A stretch of DNA of 64,000 nucleotides from E44-bin32 sp034430615 (GCA_034430615.1 DAOUEJ010000010.1:1-64000), one strand, 5' to 3'; numbered from the stretch's first letter, positions 1 through 8,521 are shown. Translations and numbers: made by a program. Notes: generated by a model from the sequence alone, not told the origin.

Positions 1-270
1 GGGCCTGGTTACAACTTCGCAGATGAGTTCCATCCTCAGCTCCGACATGATGGTCCTGGCATCCTCTCCATGGCCAACGCTGGTCCAAACACGAACGGAT
101 CTCAGTTTTTTATAACCCATCGCGCGACGCCTCATTTGGATGATAAACATTCGGTCTTTGGGAAGGTTATCGACGGGCTGGATGTTCTTCTATCGATCCC
201 AGAACGCGATCCGATGAAGCGAGATGCATCTGCAGTGACGATCAGGACAATTACGATTGAGGAGCAATGA
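1..270 (+). CDS. Peptidyl-prolyl cis-trans isomerase, cyclophilin type (5' truncated by window edge)
   Basis: The frame is open from base 1, so the N-terminus lies outside the window. The visible 89 residues hold the cyclophilin core: a GPGYNFADEF stretch, the segment SMANAGPNTNGSQFFIT containing active-site residues, and LDDKHSVFGKVIDGLDVL near the C-terminus. The family catalyses cis-trans isomerisation of X-Pro bonds during protein folding. Its stop codon overlaps the ATG of the next gene (ATGA), so the two are probably co-translated. Whether it is cytoplasmic or exported cannot be seen because the start is missing. Confidence 0.93.
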   Translation, partial: GPGYNFADEFHPQLRHDGPGILSMANAGPNTNGSQFFITHRATPHLDDKHSVFGKVIDGLDVLLSIPERDPMKRDASAVTIRTITIEEQ

Positions 271-839
271 AGTCCGAAGCCCGGCATAGCGGTTGGCGAT
301 TAACCCTGGCCCGGATTCTGGCTCTCGTAGCCGTCATCGCGATCACCGTCTTTGTCTTTTCGATCCGTGAAAAGGCAGCAGAGCTCCAGGGCTATGGCTA
401 TCCGGGGATCTTCTTGCTCTCGCTGCTTGCGAATGCAACTTTGATCCTACCTGCCCCAGGGATCGCACTGACGTTTACCTTCGGGGCCGTCTTCAACCCT
501 ATTGGAGTTGCACTGGCTGCTGGAGCAGGCGCAGCCCTGGGGGAGTTAACAGGATATCTGGCAGGCTTCAGCGGCCAGGGGGTGCTTCAGGACAGCAAGA
601 CATACCAGAGGCTGGAAGGTTGGACCCAGCGATACGGTAATTGGGCGATCCTGCTGCTAGCGTTCGTCCCAAACCCTTTTTTTGATCTTGCCGGGGCCGC
701 AGCCGGGGCACTGCGTATGGCGCTGCCGCGTTTCTTGCTCTGGACCCTGGTGGGGAAAGTGCTGAAGATGCTGCTTATCGCCTATGCGGGCGCAAGTTCG
801 CTCAATTGGCTCCTGGCATACTTCCCCAGCGTTCGTTGA
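267..839 (+). CDS. VTT-domain (DedA/TVP38-like) membrane protein
   Basis: A 190-residue integral membrane protein with an N-terminal membrane segment (about residues 14-32) and several later ones. The family signature is visible: an acidic E followed by TGYLAG (about residue 92) and a conserved F-x-P-NPFFDLAGAAAG segment (about residues 130-147), typical of VTT (SNARE-associated/DedA/TVP38) proteins. Members of the superfamily are linked to lipid flipping or scrambling and membrane homeostasis. The substrate here is unknown. The start ATG overlaps the stop of the cyclophilin gene by four bases. Confidence 0.8.
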   Translation: MKSEARHSGWRLTLARILALVAVIAITVFVFSIREKAAELQGYGYPGIFLLSLLANATLILPAPGIALTFTFGAVFNPIGVALAAGAGAALGELTGYLAGFSGQGVLQDSKTYQRLEGWTQRYGNWAILLLAFVPNPFFDLAGAAAGALRMALPRFLLWTLVGKVLKMLLIAYAGASSLNWLLAYFPSVR

Positions 840-857
840 GAGCGATTTGATAGCTTA

Positions 858-1964
858 TTAATGCTTAAAGTCTTGATACCGAAGTGTGAAAAGTTCCAAC
901 GCTTCACGGTCAACCTCAACTCCCAGCCCGGGAGCATCAGGAACGTTGATTGTGCTGTCAGGGTTGAGCTCGAAGAGCGGATGAGCGATATCACGCTGGT
1001 AATAGCGTTCACTTGCCGAGATATCGCTGTGCAAGGTGAACCCGGGCAGTGAAGCAATTGCCAGATTTGAGGCTCTACCGATCCCGGTCTCCAGCATTCC
1101 CCCACACCAGACAGGAATATCCTTTGCAAGACACAGATCATGGATGGCGACGCCCTCGCTTAACCCCCCAACCCGGGCAGGCTTGATGTTGATCACGCGA
1201 CACGCGTCGATTTGGAGCGCCTGGCGGGCATGCCTGCGCGAGAGGATGCTTTCATCCAGGCAGACAGGCGTTTGCAGGTCCTTCTGAAGCTCGGCGTGAT
1301 CGATCAAGTCATCTTCAGCGTATGGCTGCTCGACCAACTCCAATTCAAACGCGTCAAGCTTGAGCAGGTGATCATGATCAGCCGTGTTATACGCTGCGTT
1401 TGCATCCACCTGGAGCGCAATCCCGGGATAGGCAGCCCGGACAGCCTCCACAACCTGCAGATCATTGCCCGGCTCGATCTTGAGCTTGATCCTGGCGTAC
1501 CCCTGCCGGAGGTATGATTCCACCCGCTCGATCATCAGCGCAGGGCTATCCTGGATCCCGATCGACACGCCTACCGGGATGCGATCCTTCAACCCACCAA
1601 GCATCCTTCGCAGCGATAAACCCTGGCGTTTACCCAGGAAATCCCAGTATGCCATTTCCAGGCATGCCCGAGCCTGAGGGTGTCCCTTAATCCCTGAGAA
1701 ACACGCCAGGAGAGCATCAATCGATGCTGGCGGATTCTCCAGCACTGCCGGGATCAAGAACTCAGCCAGAATATGCCAGGCTGTGCCAGTGGTCTCGTAG
1801 GAGTAGCCAGGCCTATCCCCGGCAACACATTCACCCCACCCTTCGATGCCATCCCCCTCGAGCCGGATGATCAGACAATCTCGCTTCTGTTCAACTCCGA
1901 AGGAGGTCCGGAAGGGCGATTTCAGATCCATGCGGATGTGCCGCATTTCGATATTCGACAGCAT
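858..1964 (-). CDS. Enolase-superfamily N-acylamino acid racemase / o-succinylbenzoate synthase
   Basis: A 368-residue MenC/NSAR-family enzyme. The N-terminus has the family pattern HIRMDLKSPFRTSFG. The barrel shows the KxK catalytic motif (RIKLKIE), three metal ligands in VDANAAY, LVEQPYAEDD and VCLDESI, and the second catalytic lysine in NIKPARVGG. I chose the ATG at 1964 because it gives the usual family length and lies 4 nt after the stop of the upstream GNAT gene; an in-frame ATG at 1991 would overlap that gene. No other menaquinone gene is present, and the partner is a GNAT acyltransferase, so racemisation of N-acyl (for example N-succinyl) amino acids is at least as likely as OSB synthesis. 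Family assignment is firm; the substrate is inferred. Confidence 0.88.
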   Translation of the reverse strand: MLSNIEMRHIRMDLKSPFRTSFGVEQKRDCLIIRLEGDGIEGWGECVAGDRPGYSYETTGTAWHILAEFLIPAVLENPPASIDALLACFSGIKGHPQARACLEMAYWDFLGKRQGLSLRRMLGGLKDRIPVGVSIGIQDSPALMIERVESYLRQGYARIKLKIEPGNDLQVVEAVRAAYPGIALQVDANAAYNTADHDHLLKLDAFELELVEQPYAEDDLIDHAELQKDLQTPVCLDESILSRRHARQALQIDACRVINIKPARVGGLSEGVAIHDLCLAKDIPVWCGGMLETGIGRASNLAIASLPGFTLHSDISASERYYQRDIAHPLFELNPDSTINVPDAPGLGVEVDREALELFTLRYQDFKH

Positions 1965-1968
1965 GACT

Positions 1969-2850
1969 TTATCCAAAGGTCGTCTCTCCATAGGATAGGA
2001 TGTAGTACGAACGGGGGAACGACTCGCCGCGCAGGTAAACGAAATCAGTGACCAGGTAGCCCTGCTCAAACACGCGCAGGAAGATCTCGCGCGTCTGCTC
2101 CCTCCAGGCAGCTGCCAGCCCTTCATCCTCAGCCCGTAACCTGATGAAATTGGAAGGGATCTCGACCAACGCGAAGGTGCCGGAAGGGTAGAAAAGCTCC
2201 TGAGCCGGATGAATCAGGTCGTCGGTGCCAAGCGTGGCAGGATTGATCTTTTCAGCGCCTGCGCTGAGAAAATGAGCCAGATCGAGGGGTTTACGGTCGC
2301 CAGCCAACCTTGCTTCCACCCTGTGCGACGTCACCCACCAATCGACAACAAATCGATCCGATGCCAGGCCAGTATTGAGGGCATCACGCATCTCACCATA
2401 GGCATCAGGCATGTAATGATCACACACAGCCCCCAGCTGTCGAATATTGAGCTGGGCATTCAAGCTTAGAAGCGGATCAAATGTCCAGGTGATCAAGCGG
2501 ATGCCTTGCTTGATCACATACTCTCGCTGAGCGAGCTTGAGAGCATACCCGATTCCCTGGCCTCGATATTCAGGCAAGACACCTAGCTCATGTGAGTGAT
2601 GTTCCAGGCGGGCCATTGCGACCCGATCCGAGCTCCTTGAATCCGCACCCAGGAAGCCAAGGACAAAACCGATCAAACGTTTGTCCTCGAAGGCGCCAAT
2701 TAACACACCGCCGTGAGATCGAATCGCATGCAGAATATGGGCAGGAATGACGTCGATCTCACTCGAAGGCCAGATCCTGCGCTGTACAGCCTCCACTTGA
2801 AGAATTTCGTCGTGCCCTCGCACCGGGCGGATTTCGATCCCATCAACCAT
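1969..2850 (-). CDS. GNAT-superfamily acyltransferase (COG3375 type)
   Basis: 293 residues. The N-terminal half carries a GNAT fold with the acyl-CoA pyrophosphate-binding loop LGVLPEYRGQGIGYALKLAQ (about residues 88-107), followed by TWTFDPLLSLNAQLNIRQLG. The long C-terminal part is typical of this predicted acyltransferase family. It sits directly upstream of the MenC/NSAR-type gene (4 nt apart) and 1 nt downstream of the oxidoreductase gene. In Geobacillus a GNAT enzyme next to an N-succinylamino acid racemase succinylates D-amino acids, and a similar role is proposed here by analogy. Substrate not shown by sequence. Confidence 0.82.
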   Translation of the reverse strand: MVDGIEIRPVRGHDEILQVEAVQRRIWPSSEIDVIPAHILHAIRSHGGVLIGAFEDKRLIGFVLGFLGADSRSSDRVAMARLEHHSHELGVLPEYRGQGIGYALKLAQREYVIKQGIRLITWTFDPLLSLNAQLNIRQLGAVCDHYMPDAYGEMRDALNTGLASDRFVVDWWVTSHRVEARLAGDRKPLDLAHFLSAGAEKINPATLGTDDLIHPAQELFYPSGTFALVEIPSNFIRLRAEDEGLAAAWREQTREIFLRVFEQGYLVTDFVYLRGESFPRSYYILSYGETTFG

Positions 2851-2851
2851 A

Positions 2852-3796
2852 CTACTCTCTCCTGTGACGCCCGAGTTGCTCTCGTAGAAATTCCCAACCC
2901 CAGTTCTTCCCGCTCAGGTACCCGATATGATCCTCAAAGCGCCTGGGTGCCAGGCCAAATACTTCGGGCAGCGTATTCAGATCCGTTGTACGGTTCACTG
3001 CAAGGTAATCCGTCCAATGCCGTGAAATAAAGGATCGCGGCAGAATACTAGCCGTGATGCGTGCAAGCAAGCGCAGCGTGGGTGGGCGCATGGGAAGTGG
3101 GATACGCATGATGCTGGCCTGACGAAGGACGATGTTCACAATCTCACGATATGTCAAATACTCCGGGCCACCGATCTCATAGGTCTGATCATACTTTCCC
3201 GGATCTACCAATATCCATTCGATACAGGTCGCCAGGTCATCAACCCAGAGCGGTTGGAGTACGGTTGAGCCATCAGATGGGATCGGGAACAGGACAGGGG
3301 AGACAGCAGCGAGTTTAGCAATCCCGGTTGTAAACGCATCCCCCTCCCCGAACAGGATCGTTGAGCGCAGGATCGTGGATGGCACGCCGCTGGATCGGAT
3401 TGGGTCTTCCGCGTGTGCCTTTGCTTGAAGCAGCGGATACGCTGAGGAGCGATCCGCTCCCAGCATGCTCAACATAATAATATGCTCGACACCTGCGTCG
3501 GCCGCGGCTTCAGCGAGATTTTGGGCAGCGGCGACATCCAACTCGCGCGGGTCGGCTGAATCAGAAGCCAATCTGGCGCCTGCTAGGTGAATAAGGGTTT
3601 TCACACCCACCATGGAAGCCCGGATCCCACGCGTATCGCCTAGCCCGGATAAGGCGACGTCCACTTCAACCCCGCGTGGGAGCGTAGGCGACATGCGTGA
3701 AGGTTCAATAAGCGTACGGACCCTCCCTCCATCGTTGGCAATCTTACGTAAAACCGCCCGCCCGATGAAAGTCGTTCCGCCCGTCACCAGCAGCAT
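2852..3796 (-). CDS. NAD(P)-binding SDR-type protein (NDUFA9/NmrA-like)
   Basis: 314 residues from the ATG at 3796. It begins directly with a Rossmann motif, LLVTGGTTFIGRAVLRKI, as expected for atypical or extended short-chain dehydrogenase relatives. Further support comes from LIHLAGARL, IIMLSMLGAD, STILRSTILFGEGD and QPLWVDDLATCIEWIL, a pattern seen in NDUFA9-like and NAD(P)H-binding proteins, several of which act in quinone or lipid metabolism or in respiratory complex assembly. The frame stays open upstream to 3880, but that extension lacks family similarity. First gene of the three-gene minus-strand operon; substrate unknown. Confidence 0.8.
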   Translation of the reverse strand: MLLVTGGTTFIGRAVLRKIANDGGRVRTLIEPSRMSPTLPRGVEVDVALSGLGDTRGIRASMVGVKTLIHLAGARLASDSADPRELDVAAAQNLAEAAADAGVEHIIMLSMLGADRSSAYPLLQAKAHAEDPIRSSGVPSTILRSTILFGEGDAFTTGIAKLAAVSPVLFPIPSDGSTVLQPLWVDDLATCIEWILVDPGKYDQTYEIGGPEYLTYREIVNIVLRQASIMRIPLPMRPPTLRLLARITASILPRSFISRHWTDYLAVNRTTDLNTLPEVFGLAPRRFEDHIGYLSGKNWGWEFLREQLGRHRRE

Positions 3797-3978
3797 GGTA
3801 TCAATCAACCCCCGATCAGAGCAGAAAGCGGTATGATATGGACCATTAACATCCCCACGTTCAGATTTGGATTCTAGCACAGGCGCCTCTCCGGCCTGCG
3901 AACCGATGCCGGAGTCTGGGTGTTATAGGCCAGCAAAGGGGTGCAGTTCATAAGGTGCTAGCCGAGGAGGAGGTTGCG

Positions 3979-5223
3979 ATGGCAAGGACACGGGTTGTTG
4001 TTACAGGGTTGGGGTGTGTGACCCCGCTCGGAAAAGACGTAGAATCAACATGGGGATCAGCCATTGCTGGGCAATCCGGTGTTGCACCCATCACGCTCTT
4101 TGACGCAACGGAGTTTAAAACCCATTTCGGCGCGGAAGTTAAGAACTTCGACAGCGAGGCGGTTGTCGGAAAACGGCTTGCGAGGCGGACCGACCGCTGC
4201 ACCCAGTTTGGGATGGAAGCAACACGCCAGGCGCTCGACGATGCTGGCCTGGAAGTCACGGAGCAAAACCGGGACCGGATTGGGGTCATCTTCGGCAGTG
4301 GGATTGGCGGGATCGGCACTATATTCACCGAGGTCAGCAACTTCCTCGAGCGTGGTCCACGCTGGGTGAGCCCTCACATGGTACCCATGATGCTTCCCGA
4401 TAGCATCCCTGGGTATATTGCAATCACCTACGGTATGCGGGGACCGAACATGACAATCGTCACGGCGTGTGCTTCGAGCGCGAACGCGATCGGGGAAGCT
4501 ACAGCTATGATTCGGCGCGGCGCCGCGGACGTGATCGTCGCTGGTGGAGCAGAGGCAGCTATCGTGCCCGTCGCTGTGGCCGGGTTCAATGTTATGGCGG
4601 CAATTTCAACTCGCAACGACGATCCGCAAGGTGCCTCGCGACCATTTGAACGTGATCGGGATGGATTTGTCATGGGTGAGGGTGGCGCAGCGCTGATCCT
4701 GGAGACCATGGAGCATGCCCAACAGCGCGGGGCACGGATCCTCGCCGAACTCGTCGGATACAGCGCCACCAACGATGCCTATCACATCTCCGCGCCCGCG
4801 GAGAACGGCGCCGGAGCGGTAATCTGCATGCGGAATGCATTGGCGGATGCCGGTTTGCCGTTGGAAAGCATCGACTACATCAATGCACATGGAACCAGCA
4901 CGCCACTAAACGATGCAAACGAGACAGCTGCGGTCAAGACAGTTTTCGGTGAGCACGCCTATAAGCTTGCGATCTCCTCGACCAAATCTATGACCGGGCA
5001 CTTAATGGGAGCCGCCGGAGCACTCGAATCGCTCTTTTGTGTCCGCGCTTTGCAGGAAGGGATCCTGCCTCCTACGATCAATTATTCGACACCCGATCCC
5101 GAATGTGATCTCGATTACGTCCCCAACAAAGCCCGCAATCAAAACATTGCCTACGCGATGACGAATTCCTTTGGCTTTGGCGGGCACAATGCCTGTTTGA
5201 TCTTCGCAGGTGTTGGAAAGTGA
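3979..5223 (+). CDS. fabF: 3-oxoacyl-[acyl-carrier-protein] synthase II
   Basis: A 414-residue KAS II condensing enzyme that elongates acyl-ACP with malonyl-ACP in fatty acid synthesis. The catalytic cysteine is in VTACASSANAIGEA (C164), with catalytic histidines in NAHGTSTPLNDANE and STKSMTGHLMGAAG. The C-terminal NSFGFGGHNACLIF is diagnostic. I chose the ATG at 3979 over the one at 3955 because MARTRVVVTGLG is the usual KAS II N-terminus and GAGGAGGAGG lies just upstream. fabH follows 10 nt after the stop. Divergent from the NDUFA9-like operon across a 182-base intergenic region that probably holds both promoters. Confidence 0.97.
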   Translation: MARTRVVVTGLGCVTPLGKDVESTWGSAIAGQSGVAPITLFDATEFKTHFGAEVKNFDSEAVVGKRLARRTDRCTQFGMEATRQALDDAGLEVTEQNRDRIGVIFGSGIGGIGTIFTEVSNFLERGPRWVSPHMVPMMLPDSIPGYIAITYGMRGPNMTIVTACASSANAIGEATAMIRRGAADVIVAGGAEAAIVPVAVAGFNVMAAISTRNDDPQGASRPFERDRDGFVMGEGGAALILETMEHAQQRGARILAELVGYSATNDAYHISAPAENGAGAVICMRNALADAGLPLESIDYINAHGTSTPLNDANETAAVKTVFGEHAYKLAISSTKSMTGHLMGAAGALESLFCVRALQEGILPPTINYSTPDPECDLDYVPNKARNQNIAYAMTNSFGFGGHNACLIFAGVGK

Positions 5224-5233
5224 AGGTAATAAG

Positions 5234-6361
5234 ATGAGCAGGTTTGCCCACATCACTGGTTGGGGGATGGCAGCCCCGGAACGGGTGCTGACAAATGATG
5301 AACTGGCGTTGATGGTCGACACCACGGACGAATGGATCATCAGCCGCACAGGAATTCACTCACGCCACATTGCTGATAAGGGCGAGACGACAGCCTCGCT
5401 GGCAGTCGAAGCGGCAATCCGGGCGCTTGCTCCAACAAATATCGAGGCGCGCGACCTGGATTTGATTATCGTCGCCACATCCACCCCGGAACATATCTTT
5501 CCCGCAACCGCTTGCCTGGTCCAGGACCAGTTAGGAGCGGTAAAGGCCGGCGCCTTCGATCTATCTGCAGCCTGCACCGGATTCATCTACGCCTTGAATA
5601 TGGCCGCCCAGAGCATCAGAACTGGATCGATCGATAATGCCCTCGTCATTGGTTCCGAGACCCTCTCCCGCCTGGTTGACTGGGAAGATCGCTCGACTTG
5701 CATCCTCTTCGGGGATGGCGCGGGCGCATTTGTCCTTCAAGCCAGCGAACGGCCGGGTGGGATCTACTCCTGCGTGATGCGATCGGATGGATCTGGTGGG
5801 GATCTATTAACTCTGCCCGGCGGTGGCTCCAAGCACCCGACCACGCATGAGACAGTGGATAAGAAACTACATACGATCCGCATGAACGGGCGTGAAGTGT
5901 TCCGTTTTGCCACACGTGTGATGGCCTCGGCCACGCGCGAAGCTGCGGAACGCACTGGTTGGACCCTGGACGAGATTGATCGCATCATCCCACACCAGGC
6001 GAACCAGCGCATCATCGAGGCTGCCGCCCGAGGCTTGCGGATGCCCATGGAACGCTTTTTCGTCAATTTAGACCATTACGGGAACACATCGACGGCATCG
6101 ATCCCGATCGCGATCTGCGAAGCTGTTGAATCGGGTGAGGTCGCCCCAGGAAACAAACTTATCCTGGTCGGTTTCGGCGGCGGGCTTACGTGGGGTGCGC
6201 TCTCTCTTGAATGGGTGGAGCCCGAACGTAAGGTTAGTGTCATCGCCCGGCGAAGGCGTCGCCTGCAGGTTTTCCTGGCCCGAATACGCTCATTCATTCG
6301 GCGGGTTGCACGCAAACTGGAAGGTATAATCTGGGGTACATCTACACATCCCGAGGATTAG
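5234..6361 (+). CDS. fabH: 3-oxoacyl-[acyl-carrier-protein] synthase III, with basic C-terminal extension
   Basis: 375 residues. It is the KAS III that condenses acyl-CoA with malonyl-ACP to start fatty acid synthesis. The Cys-His-Asn triad is visible: SAACTGF (C114), IIPHQANQRI (H253) and HYGNTSTAS (N284). The ATG at 5234 has an AAGG ribosome-binding sequence at a good distance. After the normal end near GALSLEWVEP (about residue 330) there is an extra 45-residue Arg-rich tail containing RRRRRLQVFLARIRSFIRR, which is unusual for FabH and could bind membrane or nucleic acid. The pair fabF-fabH ends at a strong terminator. Confidence 0.95.
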   Translation: MSRFAHITGWGMAAPERVLTNDELALMVDTTDEWIISRTGIHSRHIADKGETTASLAVEAAIRALAPTNIEARDLDLIIVATSTPEHIFPATACLVQDQLGAVKAGAFDLSAACTGFIYALNMAAQSIRTGSIDNALVIGSETLSRLVDWEDRSTCILFGDGAGAFVLQASERPGGIYSCVMRSDGSGGDLLTLPGGGSKHPTTHETVDKKLHTIRMNGREVFRFATRVMASATREAAERTGWTLDEIDRIIPHQANQRIIEAAARGLRMPMERFFVNLDHYGNTSTASIPIAICEAVESGEVAPGNKLILVGFGGGLTWGALSLEWVEPERKVSVIARRRRRLQVFLARIRSFIRRVARKLEGIIWGTSTHPED

Positions 6362-6375
6362 AACTGATACATATC

Positions 6376-6414
6376 AAAAAGAGAGCAGCCGACTGGCTGC
6401 TCTCTTTTTCTTTT
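6376..6414. terminator. Bidirectional Rho-independent terminator between fabH and trxA
   Basis: A perfect 10-bp stem, GAGAGCAGCC / GGCTGCTCTC (6381-6390 with 6395-6404), with a 4-base loop, is flanked by A5 on the left and T5 (then CTTTT) on the right. It therefore works as an intrinsic terminator on both strands and serves the convergent fabH (+) and trxA (-) genes. Confidence 0.95.
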
Positions 6415-6433
6415 AATTAGCTAGCAAGATGAT

Positions 6434-6778
6434 CTAGTTATCAGAAAGCGTGTCAAGAAACGTATCCACAATATCCCTCAGGTAAGGCTCTGGGACCGCA
6501 CCGACCTGGGTGTGGACCACCTTTCCGTCGGCGACAAAGAGCATTGTCGGGATGCCCTGAACGCCGAACTGCATCGCCCATTGCGGGTGATCATCGGTGT
6601 TGACCTTCGCAACAAGAAGCTTCCCAGCATACTCGTCCGCTAACTTCTCCAAGACCGGGGCGACCATTTTACAGGGACCGCACCAGGGAGCCCAGAAATC
6701 CACGATGACCGGGATTTCGGACTTAAGAACGCTCGCTTCAAAGGCCGCGTCCGTAACATTGATGGGTTCGTTAATCAT
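6434..6778 (-). CDS. trxA: Thioredoxin
   Basis: 114 residues with the canonical active site FWAPWCGPCKMVAPVLEKLA and the cis-proline motif GIPTMLFVADG. It reduces disulfides in cytoplasmic proteins such as ribonucleotide reductase and peroxiredoxins. The ATG at 6778 is preceded by an AAGGAG Shine-Dalgarno sequence about 7 nt away, so the longer frame to 6820 is rejected. Length is normal for thioredoxin. Monocistronic, convergent with fabH across a shared terminator. Confidence 0.97.
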   Translation of the reverse strand: MINEPINVTDAAFEASVLKSEIPVIVDFWAPWCGPCKMVAPVLEKLADEYAGKLLVAKVNTDDHPQWAMQFGVQGIPTMLFVADGKVVHTQVGAVPEPYLRDIVDTFLDTLSDN

Positions 6779-6889
6779 GCAAATCTCCTTGAGCAAGTTG
6801 ACTGGAGTATCATACCGCACTGTCCTACGCTAATATAGATGCGGCGAACAAAAGAAATGTTACCCATAAAATGAGAAAACTACGAGTGA

Positions 6890-6895
6890 TATAAT
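6890..6895 (+). promoter_or_regulatory. Extended -10 promoter element (TATAAT) for the zinc-ribbon/scpA pair
   Basis: A perfect TATAAT preceded by TG one base upstream (extended -10) lies 27 nt before the ATG of the zinc-ribbon gene. No clear -35 box is visible at 17 bp, which is compatible with an extended -10 promoter. Confidence 0.55.
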
Positions 6896-6922
6896 TCAGC
6901 TTCGGCAAAGGATTCTGAATAC

Positions 6923-7381
6923 ATGACGAATGCACAATGCCCAAGCTGTGGTGAAATGACGTTACAGGAGATCTCCCTCGGAGAGGCAGTCTGTCAGCGC
7001 TGCGGTGCCGAGTTTCAATCCGGGAAACGACTCTGCCCGGCCTGCGGCGCACTCAACGAAATTGTAGGCGAGAGCTGTCAGGCTTGTCATGAACCACTGA
7101 CTGTGTTCGAAACCGTCCTTTCCAGACAGAAAGCGGGGCTGTCCTCCTACCGGCTCAAACAGATGCGAGACCTGGCAGCGGGTATCAAAGAGCAAAGCGC
7201 TCGCCACTCCGAAGAACGCATGTCAGAATTCACCGCGGTCGATCAACGCAGGCGGGAGGCGGAGCGAGAAGCGATGCTCATCCAGGGGGTACGCGATATC
7301 CAGCTCCTACGCTACGTAAAAATCGGGTTTGGCATCTTTCTCGCCCTTCTAGCGATCATTAGCTTGATCGTTCTCCTCTAA
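6923..7381 (+). CDS. Double zinc-ribbon protein with C-terminal membrane anchor
   Basis: 152 residues of unknown function. Two pairs of CxxC knuckles make two zinc-ribbon-like units: CPSCGEM / CQRCGAEF (residues 6-28) and CPACGAL / CQACHEPL (about residues 38-57). A charged helical region (about 65-125) follows, rich in Arg and Glu and likely coiled coil, then a single C-terminal membrane segment (about 131-152) that ends the protein. This is a tail-anchored architecture with the zinc ribbons probably cytoplasmic. The scpA gene starts 3 nt after the stop, so they are probably one transcript. I do not recognise a named family. Confidence 0.75.
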   Translation: MTNAQCPSCGEMTLQEISLGEAVCQRCGAEFQSGKRLCPACGALNEIVGESCQACHEPLTVFETVLSRQKAGLSSYRLKQMRDLAAGIKEQSARHSEERMSEFTAVDQRRREAEREAMLIQGVRDIQLLRYVKIGFGIFLALLAIISLIVLL

Positions 7382-7384
7382 CCC

Positions 7385-8155
7385 ATGCTCGTCTCTCCAG
7401 CCTACACATTCCAACTCCAAGTTTTTGAAGGTCCACTTGATCTTCTGCTCGACCTGATTGAACGTGCTGAACTCGATATCACCAAGGTATCACTGGCTCA
7501 GGTCACGGATCAATATCTGGATCATATCCACAGCCTGCAGGATCGCACGCTCGAGGATCTGGCTTCCTTTCTCGTGATCGCAACGCGCTTGATCCAGATA
7601 AAATCCGAGGCCCTACTGCCTCGCCCGCCGATACGTGAACCTGGTGAAGAGGATCCTGGTGATGCCCTCGCCCGGCAGCTGGTCGCGTATAAACGCTACA
7701 AGCAGGTCGCGATTCTGCTCGCGGATCGTGAGGCGGAGGGGCTACGAACCTATCTTAGGATTGCCGCGCCCCCTCCTGTGGATCCCAAACTCGAGTTGGG
7801 TCAACTGACGATCGAGGATCTTCGACAGGCGATGGTCGAGGTGCTACTCAACACACCTAATCCACCCCAGATGGTGCGCGCCGTGACCGCATCCCAGGTG
7901 CGCATCCGGGATAAGATTCGTTCGCTTGTGGAGTCCTTGAGGAAAATTGGAAGGGTGTCTTTTCAGCGCTTTGTTCGAACAGCGAAAACCCGGTTGGAAG
8001 TCGTCGTATCCTTCCTCGCTGTTCTGGAATTGATCAAGCAAGACCAGGTGCTGGCTTCACAGGACGAACTATTCGGGGATATCGAACTTACCCCTGGACA
8101 AGCTTGGGACCGGGATCAATCGACGTCGGACTTTGATCTGGAGTTCGAGGAATAG
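7385..8155 (+). CDS. scpA: Segregation and condensation protein A (kleisin)
   Basis: 256 residues with the ScpA signature near the N-terminus (FEGPLDLLLDLIERAELDIT, residues 14-33), the helix LVIATRLIQIKSEALLPRP, and a C-terminal winged-helix segment containing VVSFLAVLELIKQDQV. ScpA is the kleisin that bridges SMC heads and recruits ScpB for chromosome condensation. No scpB is adjacent, unlike the common scpA-scpB order; the downstream gene is on the opposite strand and overlaps the last 40 bases of scpA. Confidence 0.93.
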   Translation: MLVSPAYTFQLQVFEGPLDLLLDLIERAELDITKVSLAQVTDQYLDHIHSLQDRTLEDLASFLVIATRLIQIKSEALLPRPPIREPGEEDPGDALARQLVAYKRYKQVAILLADREAEGLRTYLRIAAPPPVDPKLELGQLTIEDLRQAMVEVLLNTPNPPQMVRAVTASQVRIRDKIRSLVESLRKIGRVSFQRFVRTAKTRLEVVVSFLAVLELIKQDQVLASQDELFGDIELTPGQAWDRDQSTSDFDLEFEE

Positions 8156-8514
8156 TACGCCCCGAAGGTTAGCGCAATTGCCGCTCCGACGGTGTCGATT
8201 CCCACGTCCACCAGTGTCGAAGTCCTCCCCTGCACGAAAGATTGGTGAAACTCATCACTCAGTGAGAACAGGATGGCCATGAACAGTGCCAACAGCCAGC
8301 GGAAGCCGGTCGAGAGCCGGGGTGGAAGCGCGTAGAAGTAGGCCAGCCCGAGCAGTGCATAACCCGTCATATGGCCACCCTTCTTCACAATGATGTCCCA
8401 GAAACCGAAGTAGGGAATCCTGCTCGATGGAAGTGATGAAAAGAAGAAGATAGCTGCCATCACTACCAACGCCGGGATCCAACGCAGCACGAGAGGAGTT
8501 CGTCTGGATTGCAT
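8116..8514 (-). CDS. VanZ-like membrane protein
   Basis: 132 residues with about four membrane segments and the VanZ-family motif SDEFHQSFVQGRTSTLVDVG followed by a small-residue membrane helix. The family is named for a teicoplanin-resistance protein, but most members have no known function. I place the start at the ATG at 8514, just before the first hydrophobic segment; the open frame upstream to 8820 is antisense to the next gene and not protein-like. A TAGAAT hexamer ends 7 nt before this ATG with no Shine-Dalgarno, so the mRNA may be leaderless. The 3' end overlaps scpA convergently by 40 bases. Confidence 0.78.
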   Translation of the reverse strand: MQSRRTPLVLRWIPALVVMAAIFFFSSLPSSRIPYFGFWDIIVKKGGHMTGYALLGLAYFYALPPRLSTGFRWLLALFMAILFSLSDEFHQSFVQGRTSTLVDVGIDTVGAAIALTFGAYYSSNSRSKSDVD

Positions 8515-8521
8515 GGGGTCG

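Noticed and set aside
782..1141. Minus-strand 119-codon frame overlapping the racemase gene
   Set aside because: Different frame of the enolase-superfamily gene; no recognisable motif, and the overlapping frame has clear catalytic residues.
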